From the NCBI RefSeq assembly GCF_000376985.1, contig NZ_AQYA01000025.1, positions 1 to 64,000 on the forward strand: a stretch of 64,000 bases of DNA, written 5' to 3'. Shown here in pieces: positions 39,415 through 49,045 of this stretch (its first letter is position 1; every line of letters begins with the position of its first letter). The notes beneath the pieces were generated by a model. That model searched no databases. It was not told the origin of the DNA and was given only the letters and a program-made list of their open reading frames with translations. The translations under genes were made by a program, and so were the position numbers. The stretch comes from Streptococcus henryi DSM 19005 (GTDB lineage: Bacteria; Bacillota; Bacilli; Lactobacillales; Streptococcaceae).

Positions 39415-39442
39415 GCATCAGCTACAGAGCTGGTGCTTTTGA
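39415..39442 (+). terminator. pbuX terminator
   Basis: GCATCAGCT, loop ACAG, AGCTGGTGC, then TTTT. Confidence 0.75.
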
Positions 39443-39563
39443 ATGAGAAAGGTAAGATTTTGGATATCCGCGAACTAGGTTTTCATTTGATATGTAATTG
39501 AATAGCCGAATTCTTTTTATAGTCAAAATTCTTAAAAAATATGCTCATTTTTTTATAAAAGTA

Positions 39564-39572
39564 TGTTATAAT
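39564..39572 (+). promoter_or_regulatory. Promoter of the FNT channel gene
   Basis: Extended -10 TGTTATAAT, 32 nt before the ATG. Confidence 0.65.
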
Positions 39573-39604
39573 ACCTTGGATTATAATTTCTAGGAGTTTT
39601 GAAA

Positions 39605-40405
39605 ATGAAGGATTCAAACAGTGCTTTGATTGAAAGCCTGGCTACGTCTATTGAAAAAAAGGATAACCTTTCACGTTACAATTATACTAAGTATGCTGTT
39701 CGTGCTATGCTGGCAACGATGTTCTTAACATTGGGAACAGGGATTGCATTTTTTATTTCTGCATACGCAGACAGTATCGTTCCTCACTCAGGTAAATTTT
39801 TCTTTGCCTTCATGTTTAGCTGGTCACTTGTTATGATCGTTTACATGAATGCTGAGCTTGGGACATCTAACATGATGTATATGACAAGTGCCGTTTACCA
39901 TAAAAAGCTTCGCTTTTTGACAGCTGCTAAAATCTTGGCCATTTGTATTGCTTTTAACTTTATTGGTGCAGTCATTTTCGCTTGGCTTATGTCTCAGACA
40001 AACGCCTTTAATAACATGGCTCCAGATAGCTTCCTTTTTGAAGCTGTTACGGCTAAACTAGCCAAAACTCCTTGGGTACAGTTTACAGAAGGTATCTTTG
40101 CTAATATCGTTGTTAATACAGCTGTATTCGTCACCCTCCGTATGAAAGATGACGCAGGAAAAGTCTTCTCAATGATTTTTATCATCTTCATCTTTGCCTT
40201 TCTCGGATTTGAGCACGTTATCGCTAACTTTGTATCCTTCTCACTTGCTTTTTTTGCAAATGGTGGACCAGTTGAAGGTATGAATATCGGGTCAGTTCTC
40301 TCTAACTTCCTCTTTTCAGGACTTGGAAACTACGTTGGGGGTGGACTTATCATCGGTCTTCTTTACAGCTGGCTCAACAAAGACAGCGAAATCTATGTTG
40401 ACTAA
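39605..40405 (+). CDS. Formate/nitrite transporter family channel
   Basis: A 266-residue FNT-family membrane protein with six membrane segments. The start at 39605 was chosen because AGGAG lies eight bases before; a TTG at 39599 is too close. FocA-type proteins carry formate from pyruvate formate-lyase, and streptococci make formate this way. The substrate is inferred from family only. Confidence 0.83.
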   Translation: MKDSNSALIESLATSIEKKDNLSRYNYTKYAVRAMLATMFLTLGTGIAFFISAYADSIVPHSGKFFFAFMFSWSLVMIVYMNAELGTSNMMYMTSAVYHKKLRFLTAAKILAICIAFNFIGAVIFAWLMSQTNAFNNMAPDSFLFEAVTAKLAKTPWVQFTEGIFANIVVNTAVFVTLRMKDDAGKVFSMIFIIFIFAFLGFEHVIANFVSFSLAFFANGGPVEGMNIGSVLSNFLFSGLGNYVGGGLIIGLLYSWLNKDSEIYVD

Positions 40406-40468
40406 AATAGTAAAAGCACTTCTGGCGAAGTGCTTTTATCTTTCTACAAAATAGACTAGATTGTTTTT

Positions 40469-40567
40469 ACTCCTTCAAAATCAATATGATAGATGTCGGT
40501 TTCGACTTGCCCTACTCAAGCACTGTCTTGGTCTCATTTCCTCATCTGATTTTGATTTTATTTGAGT
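40469..40567. repeat. MITE-like repeat, copy 3
   Basis: Ends ACTC...GAGT with AAAATCAA on the left and TTGATTTT on the right. Core CTTGCCCTACTCAAGCACTG and CATTTCCTCATCTGA align with copies 2 and 4. Confidence 0.65.
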
Positions 40568-40568
40568 A

Positions 40569-41003
40569 TTATTCAATCTCAATGCGGTTTGGATTTTCCA
40601 GTTTTGGTCTATCCTCTTCTTTAGGAATGGTCAAGGCTAGAACGCCGTCTTGGAATTTTCCGCTAATATCTTCAGCTTTAAGGTCGTTTCCGACATAGAA
40701 GCGTCTAGACATGGTACCATAATATCTTTCCTGTCGAATAATTTTGTCTTGGTCATCTTTTTCTTCTTGCTGATGATCTTTTTTGGCAGTGATATTCAAA
40801 TAACCATTATCCAATTCAATGTGGATATTTTCCTTTTTAAAACCAGGTAAATCAATTTCCACATCGTAATGGTCGTCCATATCTTTGACATCCATTAGCA
40901 TGGCTCTAGTGGCACCTGGGTCAAAAAGTTCTTGATTGATATTTCTAAAACCATCAAAGTAATGATCAAAGAAATCATCTGAAAATAACTTAGGGACTAA
41001 CAT
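40569..41003 (-). CDS. Small heat-shock protein (Hsp20)
   Basis: A 144-residue alpha-crystallin domain chaperone holding unfolded proteins. ACD at about 35-130 with V-E-I-D-L-P-G-F-K-K-E-N-I and the C-terminal I-x-I tail (N-R-I-E-I-E). AAGGAGG precedes the start. The upstream gap shows a promoter but no CtsR heptads or CIRCE palindrome. Confidence 0.92.
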   Translation of the reverse strand: MLVPKLFSDDFFDHYFDGFRNINQELFDPGATRAMLMDVKDMDDHYDVEIDLPGFKKENIHIELDNGYLNITAKKDHQQEEKDDQDKIIRQERYYGTMSRRFYVGNDLKAEDISGKFQDGVLALTIPKEEDRPKLENPNRIEIE

Positions 41004-41118
41004 GGCAGATTACCTCCTTATATGAATTTCATTCTTTTCTGATGAGAAAAGAACTGCCTATTTCTAGTGAGAAGAAGATTCATCAACTATAATCTTCTTT
41101 TATTCACCTTATACCTTC

Positions 41119-41146
41119 ATTATATGCCTTTTAGAATTTCTTTCAA
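41119..41146 (-). promoter_or_regulatory. hsp20 promoter
   Basis: Minus strand TTGAAA (41141-41146), 16 nt, TATAAT (41119-41124). The gap 41004-41452 also holds the divergent pnp promoter and leader. Confidence 0.65.
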
Positions 41147-41344
41147 GGAAATAGCTGTTTTTGAAACAGATTTATTAGATGAATTTTGAGAGTCAGGAAT
41201 CTTTTAAGAAAAATTTTTTTGGGAGAATTCATGTCCCTGATTTTAGAAAAAATTCTTAATATCCATAAACCGAACAGTTGACAAAAAGTTGGCTGTTTTT
41301 CTTGTAAAATCATGTCAGAAGCTCAGCTATTTCCCTAAAAATAT

Positions 41345-41452
41345 GATAAAATAATAAAGATACTGAGTTTTATGCAAAGACGGGTTCATGACCTATCACG
41401 AGTCAGTCTTTGTAGAAAACAGAGTATCAAAATCAATCATTAGGAGTTTTTC
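41345..41452 (+). promoter_or_regulatory. pnp promoter and long leader hairpin
   Basis: TGATAAAAT (-10) is followed by a stem built of GATACT/AGTATC, TTTT/AAAA and CAAAGAC/GTCTTTG (41359-41381 with 41406-41428), separated by two symmetric 3x3 internal loops. The predicted transcript starts at the base of this stem. In E. coli an RNase III-cut leader hairpin mediates PNPase autoregulation. Confidence 0.65.
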
Positions 41453-43660
41453 ATGTCTAAACAAGTTTTTGAAACAGTTTTTGCTGGCAAGAAATTGGTC
41501 GTAGAAGTCGGCCAAGTGGCAAAACAAGCAAATGGCGCTACAATTGTGCGCTACGGTGATTCAACCGTCCTTACAGCAGCGGTTATGTCTAAGAAGATGT
41601 CAACAGGTGATTTCTTCCCCCTTCAAGTTAACTATGAAGAGAAGATGTATGCGGCTGGTAAATTCCCAGGTGGCTTCATGAAACGTGAAGGTCGTCCATC
41701 GACAGATGCAACCTTGACTGCCCGCCTCATCGACCGCCCAATCCGTCCAATGTTTGCTGAAGGTTTTCGCAACGAAGTGCAAGTTATCAACACTGTTCTT
41801 TCTTATGATGAAAATGCTAGCGCTCCTATGGCAGCAATGTTTGGTAGCTCATTGGCGCTTTCTATCTCAGATATTCCTTTCAACGGCCCAATCGCAGGGG
41901 TGCAAGTGGCCTATATTGATGGTCAATTCATCATCAACCCAGATGCTGCCCAGAAAGAAGCTTCGCTATTAGAATTGACCGTGGCAGGTACCAAAGAAGC
42001 CATCAACATGGTTGAGTCTGGTGCAAAAGAATTGTCAGAAGACATCATGTTGGAAGCTTTGCTTAAAGGACATGAAGCTGTCCGTGAATTGATTGCCTTC
42101 CAAGAAGAGATTGTTGCAGCTGTCGGTAAAGAAAAAGCTGAAGTGGAATTGCTTCAAGTAGATGTCGACCTTCAAGCTGAAATCGTCGCTAAATACAATG
42201 TTGATCTTCAAAAAGCCGTTCAAGTGGAAGAGAAGAAAGCGCGTGAAGCAGCGACTGAAGAAGTTAAGGAAGCTGTTAAGGCTGAATATACAGAGCGCTA
42301 TGCAGAAGATGAAAACTTCGACACTATCATGCGTGATGTAGCCGAAATCCTTGAACAAATGGAGCACGCTGAAGTGCGTCGCCTGATTACTGAAGATAAA
42401 GTTCGTCCTGACGGTCGTAAGGTAGATGAAATCCGCCCTCTTGATGCTGAAATTGACTTCTTGCCACAAGTACACGGCTCAGGTCTCTTTACACGTGGAC
42501 AAACCCAAGCCCTCTCTGTATTGACCCTTGCTCCAATGGGTGAAACACAAATCATCGATGGTTTGGATCCTGAGTACAAGAAACGCTTCATGCACCACTA
42601 CAATTTCCCACAATATTCAGTTGGTGAAACAGGACGTTACGGTGCAGCTGGTCGTCGTGAAATCGGACACGGTGCCCTTGGTGAACGTGCTCTTGAGCAA
42701 GTTCTTCCAAGTTTGGAAGAATTCCCATACGCTATCCGTTTGGTAGCAGAGGTTCTTGAATCAAATGGTTCTTCATCACAGGCTTCAATCTGTGCAGGTA
42801 CTCTTGCTCTTATGGCTGGTGGTGTGCCAATCAAGGCTCCAGTAGCAGGTATTGCCATGGGTCTTATCTCAGATGGTACTAACTACACAGTCCTAACTGA
42901 CATCCAAGGTTTGGAAGACCACTTTGGCGACATGGACTTTAAGGTGGCTGGTACACGTGAAGGTATCACAGCCCTTCAAATGGATATCAAGATTGAAGGG
43001 ATAACACCGCAAATTCTTGAAGAAGCGTTAGCGCAGGCTAAGAAAGCACGCTTTGAAATCCTTGATTTGATTGAAGCAACTATCCCAGCACCGCGTGCTC
43101 AACTTGCTCCAACAGCTCCGAAAATTGACACCATCAAAATTGATGTGGATAAAATCAAGATTGTCATCGGTAAAGGTGGGGAAACTATCGATAAGATTAT
43201 CGCAGAGACTGGTGTTAAAATTGATATCGACGAAGAAGGAAATGTATCTATTTACTCTTCAGACCAAGCTGCTATCGACCGCACTAAAGAAATCATCACT
43301 GAACTTGTCCGCGTAGCCAAAGAAGGCGATGTTTACCACGCTAAAGTTGTTCGTATCGAAAAATTCGGTGCCTTCGTTAACCTCTTTAACTCAACAGATG
43401 CCCTTGTTCATATCTCAGAAATTGCTTGGACACGTACAACTAATGTTGAAGATGTTCTCTCTGTTGGGGATGAAGTTGATGTCAAAGTTATCAAGATTGA
43501 TGACAAAGGCCGTGTCGATGCCTCAATGAAAGCTCTTCTTCCACGTCCGCCAAAATCTGAAAAGCAAGAAGGCGGTCACAAGGAAGGAAAACATCACCAT
43601 CATAAAGACAAGAAGGGTCCATTCGGAGGGCACCTTCGTGAACCAAAAGAAATGAAATAA
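41453..43660 (+). CDS. pnp: Polynucleotide phosphorylase
   Basis: A 735-residue 3'-5' exoribonuclease of the RNA degradosome. Two RNase PH domains with a linking helical domain (core G-R-R-E-I-G-H-G at about 400), then KH (about 560-620, G-K-G-G-E-T-I) and S1 (about 625-695). The tail is His/Lys/Gly rich. AGGAG precedes the ATG. sseB follows by 2 nt. Confidence 0.96.
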   Translation: MSKQVFETVFAGKKLVVEVGQVAKQANGATIVRYGDSTVLTAAVMSKKMSTGDFFPLQVNYEEKMYAAGKFPGGFMKREGRPSTDATLTARLIDRPIRPMFAEGFRNEVQVINTVLSYDENASAPMAAMFGSSLALSISDIPFNGPIAGVQVAYIDGQFIINPDAAQKEASLLELTVAGTKEAINMVESGAKELSEDIMLEALLKGHEAVRELIAFQEEIVAAVGKEKAEVELLQVDVDLQAEIVAKYNVDLQKAVQVEEKKAREAATEEVKEAVKAEYTERYAEDENFDTIMRDVAEILEQMEHAEVRRLITEDKVRPDGRKVDEIRPLDAEIDFLPQVHGSGLFTRGQTQALSVLTLAPMGETQIIDGLDPEYKKRFMHHYNFPQYSVGETGRYGAAGRREIGHGALGERALEQVLPSLEEFPYAIRLVAEVLESNGSSSQASICAGTLALMAGGVPIKAPVAGIAMGLISDGTNYTVLTDIQGLEDHFGDMDFKVAGTREGITALQMDIKIEGITPQILEEALAQAKKARFEILDLIEATIPAPRAQLAPTAPKIDTIKIDVDKIKIVIGKGGETIDKIIAETGVKIDIDEEGNVSIYSSDQAAIDRTKEIITELVRVAKEGDVYHAKVVRIEKFGAFVNLFNSTDALVHISEIAWTRTTNVEDVLSVGDEVDVKVIKIDDKGRVDASMKALLPRPPKSEKQEGGHKEGKHHHHKDKKGPFGGHLREPKEMK

Positions 43661-43662
43661 AA

Positions 43663-44418
43663 ATGACAACAAAAGAACTAGATATTCGTCTCCGTGCCTT
43701 CATCAATGCCCCAGATAATTTTTTGGACAGTATAGCTCTTGTTAATGCTTTGCATAATAACCCAGTCTGGGCTAGTGATCAGCCTTATGCTCTTGAAATA
43801 GATGGTCAGCGTGTTACGCCAGTCTTTACGAGCAAGAGTGACCTTGAAATTTTCAAAGTCACTCAACTGAGTGCAAAAAGCCAACGTTGGGTAGAACGCT
43901 CAGCTTTGGAGGTGCTAGAAGAAGTGATTGTTAAAGGTTTGACGGGACTTGTTTTCAACCTTAAAAAGACAGGTGATTTTGGGAATTCAACAATTTTCAA
44001 AAGCAGCGAGTTTGTTCAATTTTTGAACAGTTACACAGGTATTCTTAATGCTTTGATGGGTGAAAAGAACCTAGCAGCAGACACAATGGATAAATATTAT
44101 CTAGTCCCTGCTTTTGTTCATCCACGCGAGGACAAGGGGTATGATCGTATGTTCCCAACTATGTCCACACCTGAAGGTCACAGTTATGTCCCAGTCTTTT
44201 CAAATCTCCAAAGTTTTGCAAAATGGTATAACCACAAAGATTTTGGTCAACCATTTAGAAATGCCAATGGGACAGTTCTGACTTGGACGGTTATGGATAT
44301 CTACCAACCAGGTCATGGTGAAAATGATATTGATGAAACCGTAGGTGTTGTTGTCAATCCGTTTGATGACCAACAGATTCTTATTGATTGGTCAGAAGTC
44401 GAAGTGGATGACGAATAG
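43663..44418 (+). CDS. SseB family protein
   Basis: A 251-residue protein with the SseB N-terminal domain (N-N-P-V-W, then F-T-S-K-S-D-L) and a second related part. Function is unknown. It starts 2 nt after pnp and was probably co-transcribed with it, with a terminator after it. Confidence 0.75.
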   Translation: MTTKELDIRLRAFINAPDNFLDSIALVNALHNNPVWASDQPYALEIDGQRVTPVFTSKSDLEIFKVTQLSAKSQRWVERSALEVLEEVIVKGLTGLVFNLKKTGDFGNSTIFKSSEFVQFLNSYTGILNALMGEKNLAADTMDKYYLVPAFVHPREDKGYDRMFPTMSTPEGHSYVPVFSNLQSFAKWYNHKDFGQPFRNANGTVLTWTVMDIYQPGHGENDIDETVGVVVNPFDDQQILIDWSEVEVDDE

Positions 44419-44478
44419 AATTAAAGATGTATAATTTCCTAAGGAAGAGTTAGGCTCTTTTCCTTGGCCGAAAGACTT

Positions 44479-44532
44479 TATCAAAAAGAAACAAGGCCTC
44501 AGCTAGTCTAAATCACTGAGACCTTGTTTTTG
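44479..44532 (+). terminator. Terminator after the pnp-sseB unit
   Basis: AAACAAGGCCTCAG pairs with CTGAGACCTTGTTT (one mismatch), then T-rich bases. Confidence 0.8.
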
Positions 44533-44635
44533 TAATTGATAAGTTCATTCTTGGTTAATAAGATAGACTTATTGCTGATAAAGAAAAAAGATAACGTAGT
44601 ATTCATTTATAATTAGATGAATGAGAGGAGAATCT

Positions 44636-45259
44636 ATGGGTTGGTGGAGTGAAAGTATTGATATTGTGAAGGAGTTGGATCCTGCGGCACGTTCGAGCTT
44701 AGAGGTTATCCTGACTTATCCAGGATTAAAAGCCTTGGCTGCCCATCGCCTCTCACATTTTCTTTGGAAACATGATTTTAAATTACTGGCGCGGATGCAC
44801 AGTCAATTATGGCGCTTTTTGACTCAGATTGAGATTCATCCAGGTGCTGAGATTGCCAGCGGTGTCTTTATTGACCATGGTTCTGGTCTAGTCATTGGTG
44901 AGACTGCTGTGGTTGAAAAGGGTGTGATGCTCTATCATGGCGTGACATTGGGTGGAACGGGTAAGGATGTTGGTAAAAGACACCCTACTGTCCGTGAAGG
45001 AGCTCTAGTTTCAGCTCATGCTCAGGTTATTGGACCTATTGAGATTGGGAAAAATGCCAAGGTTGGTGCTGCAGCGGTTGTCGTTTCGGACGTTCCAGCT
45101 GATGTGACTGTTGTTGGTATTCCAGCCAAAGTAGTTCGAGTTCATGGTAAAAAGGATGATTTGGTTATTCATCAAATTGAAGAGGAGCGCGAGTCACATT
45201 ACTATACAAATAAATTAGAAGAACTTCGTGATAAAAGCCATCACTCTTCAAATTTGTAG
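44636..45259 (+). CDS. cysE: Serine O-acetyltransferase
   Basis: A 207-residue enzyme that acetylates serine with acetyl-CoA, first step of cysteine synthesis. The ATG at 44636 is preceded by GAGGAG; an upstream ATG at 44621 lacks a site. Left-handed beta-helix hexapeptide repeats run from about residue 60 to 165, with the active segment F-I-D-H-G and H-G-V-T-L-G-G-T-G. Confidence 0.93.
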   Translation: MGWWSESIDIVKELDPAARSSLEVILTYPGLKALAAHRLSHFLWKHDFKLLARMHSQLWRFLTQIEIHPGAEIASGVFIDHGSGLVIGETAVVEKGVMLYHGVTLGGTGKDVGKRHPTVREGALVSAHAQVIGPIEIGKNAKVGAAAVVVSDVPADVTVVGIPAKVVRVHGKKDDLVIHQIEEERESHYYTNKLEELRDKSHHSSNL

Positions 45260-45268
45260 AGGTATTAG

Positions 45269-46027
45269 ATGCTCTTAGATGAATTTGAAAATAGCAGAGC
45301 GGTTATCGAACCAACGGATGAAGGTATTCGTGGTATCGGTGAGATTTGTGATACCATAATTTTCACTTTCAATGGCGAGATTGTTAATCGTCTTAGCCAA
45401 ATGGAAAAGGTCTATGAAGGCGGCTATCTGCAAAATCTTAATGGTAAATTGCCTTGGTATATTTATCAAGAAGGGAACTACAAAGTTGCAGTAACGATGG
45501 CAATTATTGGTGCTCCCATGGCGGTTGGTCAGCTAGAGGAATTGAAGGCCAAAGGTTTCAAAAACTTTATTATCCTAGGTTCCTGTGGTGTATTGGATAA
45601 GTCACTACAAGCGGATAAGATCATCTTACCTTGCTCTGCCTTGCGTGATGAAGGAACTAGCTATCACTATGCAGCTGCTAGCGATGAGATTGCTTATGAC
45701 CATGCTCTGCTATTAACCATGGAAAAAGCCTTAGATAAGGCAGGAATTGAACATGTTGGCACAAAAACCTGGACCACGGATGCTTTTTACCGAGATACCC
45801 CGGAAAAGGTTAGGCGACGACTGGCAGCAGGAGCTCAAGTGGTAGAAATGGAGGCGTCGGCCATCATGGCGTGGGCGCAGTTTAGACAGGCCAATGTCTA
45901 TCAGTTCTTCTATACAGCAGACTATGTTGACCACCACAATCAGGAGTGGGACACCCGTTTGGAGTTCAGAACCACGGATGTTATGACTTTCTTTAAGGTA
46001 GCGCTGGCTATAGCCAAGGAGCTTTAA
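45269..46027 (+). CDS. Nucleoside phosphorylase family protein
   Basis: A 252-residue PNP/UDP phosphorylase-fold protein. G-S-C-G-V-L at about 110 and V-E-M-E-A-S-A at about 192 mark the phosphate and nucleoside sites. Probably cleaves uridine or purine nucleosides with phosphate; exact substrate unknown. It starts 9 nt after cysE and is followed at once by a small membrane protein gene. Confidence 0.78.
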   Translation: MLLDEFENSRAVIEPTDEGIRGIGEICDTIIFTFNGEIVNRLSQMEKVYEGGYLQNLNGKLPWYIYQEGNYKVAVTMAIIGAPMAVGQLEELKAKGFKNFIILGSCGVLDKSLQADKIILPCSALRDEGTSYHYAAASDEIAYDHALLLTMEKALDKAGIEHVGTKTWTTDAFYRDTPEKVRRRLAAGAQVVEMEASAIMAWAQFRQANVYQFFYTADYVDHHNQEWDTRLEFRTTDVMTFFKVALAIAKEL

Positions 46028-46028
46028 A

Positions 46029-46193
46029 ATGAAGAATTTCTTTAAAAATAACAAGTATTTCGCCCTCTATTTGGTAGGAACTCTAGCCTATGTTTCATCC
46101 CAGTTTCGCTATGGAAATGGCAGAGCTGCTATAACGGTTTTACTATTTGCTATTGTGCTATTTTTCTACCTTTATTGGATAAATCGCAGATAA
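46029..46193 (+). CDS. Small membrane protein (54 residues)
   Basis: An ATG one base after the preceding stop opens 54 codons: basic start (M-K-N-F-F-K-N-N-K), one hydrophobic segment at about 11-25 and a second at about 33-50, ending N-R-R. The tight spacing after the phosphorylase gene and the clear membrane pattern support a real gene. Function is unknown. Confidence 0.7.
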   Translation: MKNFFKNNKYFALYLVGTLAYVSSQFRYGNGRAAITVLLFAIVLFFYLYWINRR

Positions 46194-46225
46194 GTATTCG
46201 ACTGAATACAGAAAAGGAGTTCAAA

Positions 46226-46762
46226 ATGGCAATATATTTTTATGGTTGTGTGACCATGGATGGTTATTTGGCAGATAGTCAGCATAGGATTGACTGGTTA
46301 CACCAAGTAGGGTCTGTTGAGGATACTGGCTATGACGATTTCTACAAGAAAATGAATGTCACCATTATGGGCAAGCGGACCTTTGAAGAAATCCAAAATT
46401 TGCCAGATGTGGAAAAATTCTATCAAGCTACTGAAAATTATGTTTTTACACATGAAAAAGAACTAAAGGTGAAAAATTACCAAGCTGTGGAAGAAAATGT
46501 CCTTGATTTTATTTCTAAGATTGATAAGGATAAAAATGTCTTTGTCATCGGAGGAAATTCATTGATTGCTCCCCTTTTAGATGCGGATCTATTTGACCAT
46601 TTGATTATTCAGATAGCTCCAGTAATTCTGGGAAAGGGTATTCCACTTTTTACGCAAAGTGAATTTCGACGGTTTTACCATCTTGACCAAGTCAGACAGT
46701 TTGGTCAATTTGCAGAGCTGGTTTTCAGCAGAAAAGTACCATTAGATTTGCCTATTTCTTAA
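46226..46762 (+). CDS. RibD C-terminal / dihydrofolate-reductase-like protein
   Basis: A 178-residue Rossmann-type reductase. The start at 46226 follows AAAGGAG. Family features: S/T-M-D-G-Y-L-A at the N-terminus, G-K-R-T-F-E near 50, F-V-I-G-G-N at about 111 and A-P-V-I-L-G-K-G-I-P-L-F near 145. Role and substrate are unknown. Followed by a terminator. Confidence 0.8.
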   Translation: MAIYFYGCVTMDGYLADSQHRIDWLHQVGSVEDTGYDDFYKKMNVTIMGKRTFEEIQNLPDVEKFYQATENYVFTHEKELKVKNYQAVEENVLDFISKIDKDKNVFVIGGNSLIAPLLDADLFDHLIIQIAPVILGKGIPLFTQSEFRRFYHLDQVRQFGQFAELVFSRKVPLDLPIS

Positions 46763-46767
46763 CCACA

Positions 46768-46816
46768 AGTCTCTGAATATCTTTGTCAGCTTACAAGGAT
46801 GTTCGGAGATTTTTTA
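46768..46816 (+). terminator. Terminator of the cysE operon
   Basis: TCTCTGAATATC pairs with GATGTTCGGAGA through G-U pairs, then T6. Confidence 0.65.
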
Positions 46817-46833
46817 TTTGATGGTCTTTTAAC

Positions 46834-46914
46834 ATCAAAATGATAGATGTCAGCTTCGCCTTGCAGTACTTCAGTACTGCCTTGGTCTCGCTTCCTCATA
46901 TGATTTTATTTGAT
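46834..46914. repeat. MITE-like repeat, copy 4
   Basis: ATCAAAAT at the left and ATTTTATTTGAT at the right. Core CTTGCAGTACTTCAGTACTG, then CTTGGTCTC and CTTCCTCAT as in copy 3. Confidence 0.65.
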
Positions 46915-46982
46915 AATAAAAATGGCATCAAAATTAGAATTTTGAAAACAAATGACAAGTTTTGATAAGTTCGGGAAATATA

Positions 46983-47011
46983 TTGACAGCGCTTTCTTTT
47001 GGTGTTATTAT
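46983..47011 (+). promoter_or_regulatory. oad operon promoter with cre over the -35
   Basis: TTGACA (46983-46988), 17 nt, TATTAT (47006-47011). TGACAGCGCTTTCT (46984-46997) matches the cre consensus with one mismatch and overlaps the -35, predicting CcpA repression. Confidence 0.75.
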
Positions 47012-47327
47012 AATAGTGTAGAACGAAAGAACATGTGAATTAGAGATTAGCTAAATGTTTTTAAGATATTTAGCAGCTGATAATTGGAGTAGGGTTTCTT
47101 TACTTAAGTACTGAAAACCAGACTCCTAAATGAAAGTTTCTGCATGATTTTAGTTGTCATGACAGAAATGATTTAATTGTGTTATAAAAAGAGGAATGTC
47201 TCTTGAGAATGTGAGTTTCTCAACAGTCATTTCTATAAAAGAAAGATCATTCATAACGGTTTATAGGATTTTTATTTTAGAAATCGCAAACCTTATGAGT
47301 GGTTTTTATTTTTGTCGGAGGCACTTA
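47012..47327 (+). promoter_or_regulatory. Long structured leader of the oad operon
   Basis: About 300 nt between promoter and oadA without a convincing gene. Hairpins: GCTAAAT/ATTTAGC at about 47050-47074, and TTTCTG/CAGAAA with inner ATGA/TCAT at about 47135-47170. No T-box or known riboswitch core was seen. A frame extension of oadA into this part lacks protein character. Confidence 0.45.
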
Positions 47328-48722
47328 ATGGAAAAAAAACGGAAAATAGGTATCACTGATACAGTTCTAAGAGACGCCCATCAATCTCTGATGGCCACTC
47401 GGTTAACTTTTGAAGATATGGAAGCTATCATTCCTACCTTAGACAAGGTTGGTTATGCTTCTTTAGAGTGCTGGGGCGGGGCAACATTTGACGCGTGTGT
47501 TCGCTTTTTAAATGAAGATCCATGGGAACGCTTGCGTAAAATAAAAGAATTAGCTCCGAACACACCTCTTCAAATGCTTCTTAGGGGTCAAAATTTGCTG
47601 GGTTATCGTCATTATGCGGACGATATAGTTGAAAAATTTGTAGAACTTTCCGCTAAGAATGGTGTTGATATCTTCAGAATTTTTGATGCTCTCAACGATT
47701 TGCGAAACCTTGAAACAATTGTTCAGGCAGTTAAAAAAACAGGTAAAGAAGCACAGTTGACCATCTGTTATACCATCAGTGATGTCCACACTCTCGATTA
47801 CTATATCCACTTGGCCAAAGAAATGGCTAAGATGGGAGCAGATACGCTATGTATTAAAGATATGGCCGGCATTTTAACTCCTGGAAAAGGGGCAGAGCTG
47901 GTCAGAGCACTCAAAACAGTCATTGACATACCAATTATCGTTCATACACATTGTACTAGTGGTATTGCGGACATGACCTATCAAGCGGTGATTGAAGCTG
48001 GCGCAGACAGAATTGACACAGCCATCTCACCATTTAGTGAAGGGACAAGTCAACCAGCTACAGAATCTATGGCTATCGTTTTAGAAGAATTAGGTTATGA
48101 TACAGGACTTGACATGGTTCTTCTAGAAGAAGTGGCAGACTATTTCAGACCGATTAAAGATCGCTATCTGGAAAATGGAACTTTGGATCCCAAAATGCTG
48201 ACACCTGATCCTCGCTCACTACTTTACCAAGTACCCGGTGGCATGTTATCAAATATGTATTCTCAATTGAAACAAGCCAATGCAACTAGTAAGTATGAAG
48301 AAGTTTTAAAAGAGGTACCAAAAGTTCGAGCTGACCTAGGTTTCCCACCACTTGTAACACCTCTTAGTCAGATGGTTGGTACTCAAGCAACTATGAATGT
48401 TATTGCTGGACAACGCTATAAGATTGTTCCTAGTGAAATAAAATCCTATCTTAAGGGACAATACGGTCATTCACCTGTTGACATTGACCCAGAATTTAGA
48501 CGCAGTATTATCGGTGACGAAAAAGTGATTACAGAACGACCAGCTGATTTTATTGCACCTGAATTTGAAAAATTGAAGAAAGAATTAACAGGTTTAGCTA
48601 AGACAGATGAGGATGTCCTTACTTATGCTCTCTTCCCTCAAGTCGCACTAGACTTCTTGAAGGCTAAGTATGCAGAACCAGTCCCAGAAGATGAGATTGT
48701 AAGAATTAGAGGATATTTTTAA
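47328..48722 (+). CDS. oadA: Oxaloacetate decarboxylase alpha subunit (carboxyltransferase)
   Basis: A 464-residue subunit that moves the carboxyl group of oxaloacetate to biotin. The start at 47328 has CGGAGG before it. HMGL-like TIM barrel at about 1-280 with T-D-T-V-L-R-D-A-H-Q-S and the K-D-M-A-G metal/lysine segment, then the conserved carboxylase domain. It has no biotin domain; this is supplied by the separate protein two genes downstream. No citrate lyase genes are in the window. Confidence 0.9.
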   Translation: MEKKRKIGITDTVLRDAHQSLMATRLTFEDMEAIIPTLDKVGYASLECWGGATFDACVRFLNEDPWERLRKIKELAPNTPLQMLLRGQNLLGYRHYADDIVEKFVELSAKNGVDIFRIFDALNDLRNLETIVQAVKKTGKEAQLTICYTISDVHTLDYYIHLAKEMAKMGADTLCIKDMAGILTPGKGAELVRALKTVIDIPIIVHTHCTSGIADMTYQAVIEAGADRIDTAISPFSEGTSQPATESMAIVLEELGYDTGLDMVLLEEVADYFRPIKDRYLENGTLDPKMLTPDPRSLLYQVPGGMLSNMYSQLKQANATSKYEEVLKEVPKVRADLGFPPLVTPLSQMVGTQATMNVIAGQRYKIVPSEIKSYLKGQYGHSPVDIDPEFRRSIIGDEKVITERPADFIAPEFEKLKKELTGLAKTDEDVLTYALFPQVALDFLKAKYAEPVPEDEIVRIRGYF

Positions 48723-48732
48723 GGAGTAAGAT

Positions 48733-49041
48733 ATGCAACTTTCTTTATTTGATGTGTTAATCATCACGCTGGTCTCAATGGGTGTGGTCTTTGTCATCTT
48801 ACTCGGTATCATGTTTTTGATGATGCTGACTTCCAAGATTGTCGGTATTTTGGAAAAAGCCCAGCCTCAAAAAGAGGTTGGCCAGATGTCAGAAAAGACC
48901 CAAGAAACTGTTAAACTTAGTGGACAAGACCTCTTTATGCAAGACCCATCCGCTAAGGTGGCTGTTCTAACAGCTCTAGCCCATGCCAGTCAATCAGAAA
49001 ATAAAAATTATAAAATCGAAAGCGTTGAAAAAGTGAGGTAA
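48733..49041 (+). CDS. Oxaloacetate decarboxylase gamma-type subunit
   Basis: A 102-residue protein with one N-terminal membrane helix (about residues 8-34) and a hydrophilic tail, as in OAD gamma chains that tie alpha to beta. Position between alpha and the biotin carrier supports the call; sequence conservation in this family is low. Confidence 0.72.
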   Translation: MQLSLFDVLIITLVSMGVVFVILLGIMFLMMLTSKIVGILEKAQPQKEVGQMSEKTQETVKLSGQDLFMQDPSAKVAVLTALAHASQSENKNYKIESVEKVR

Positions 49042-49045
49042 TCAG

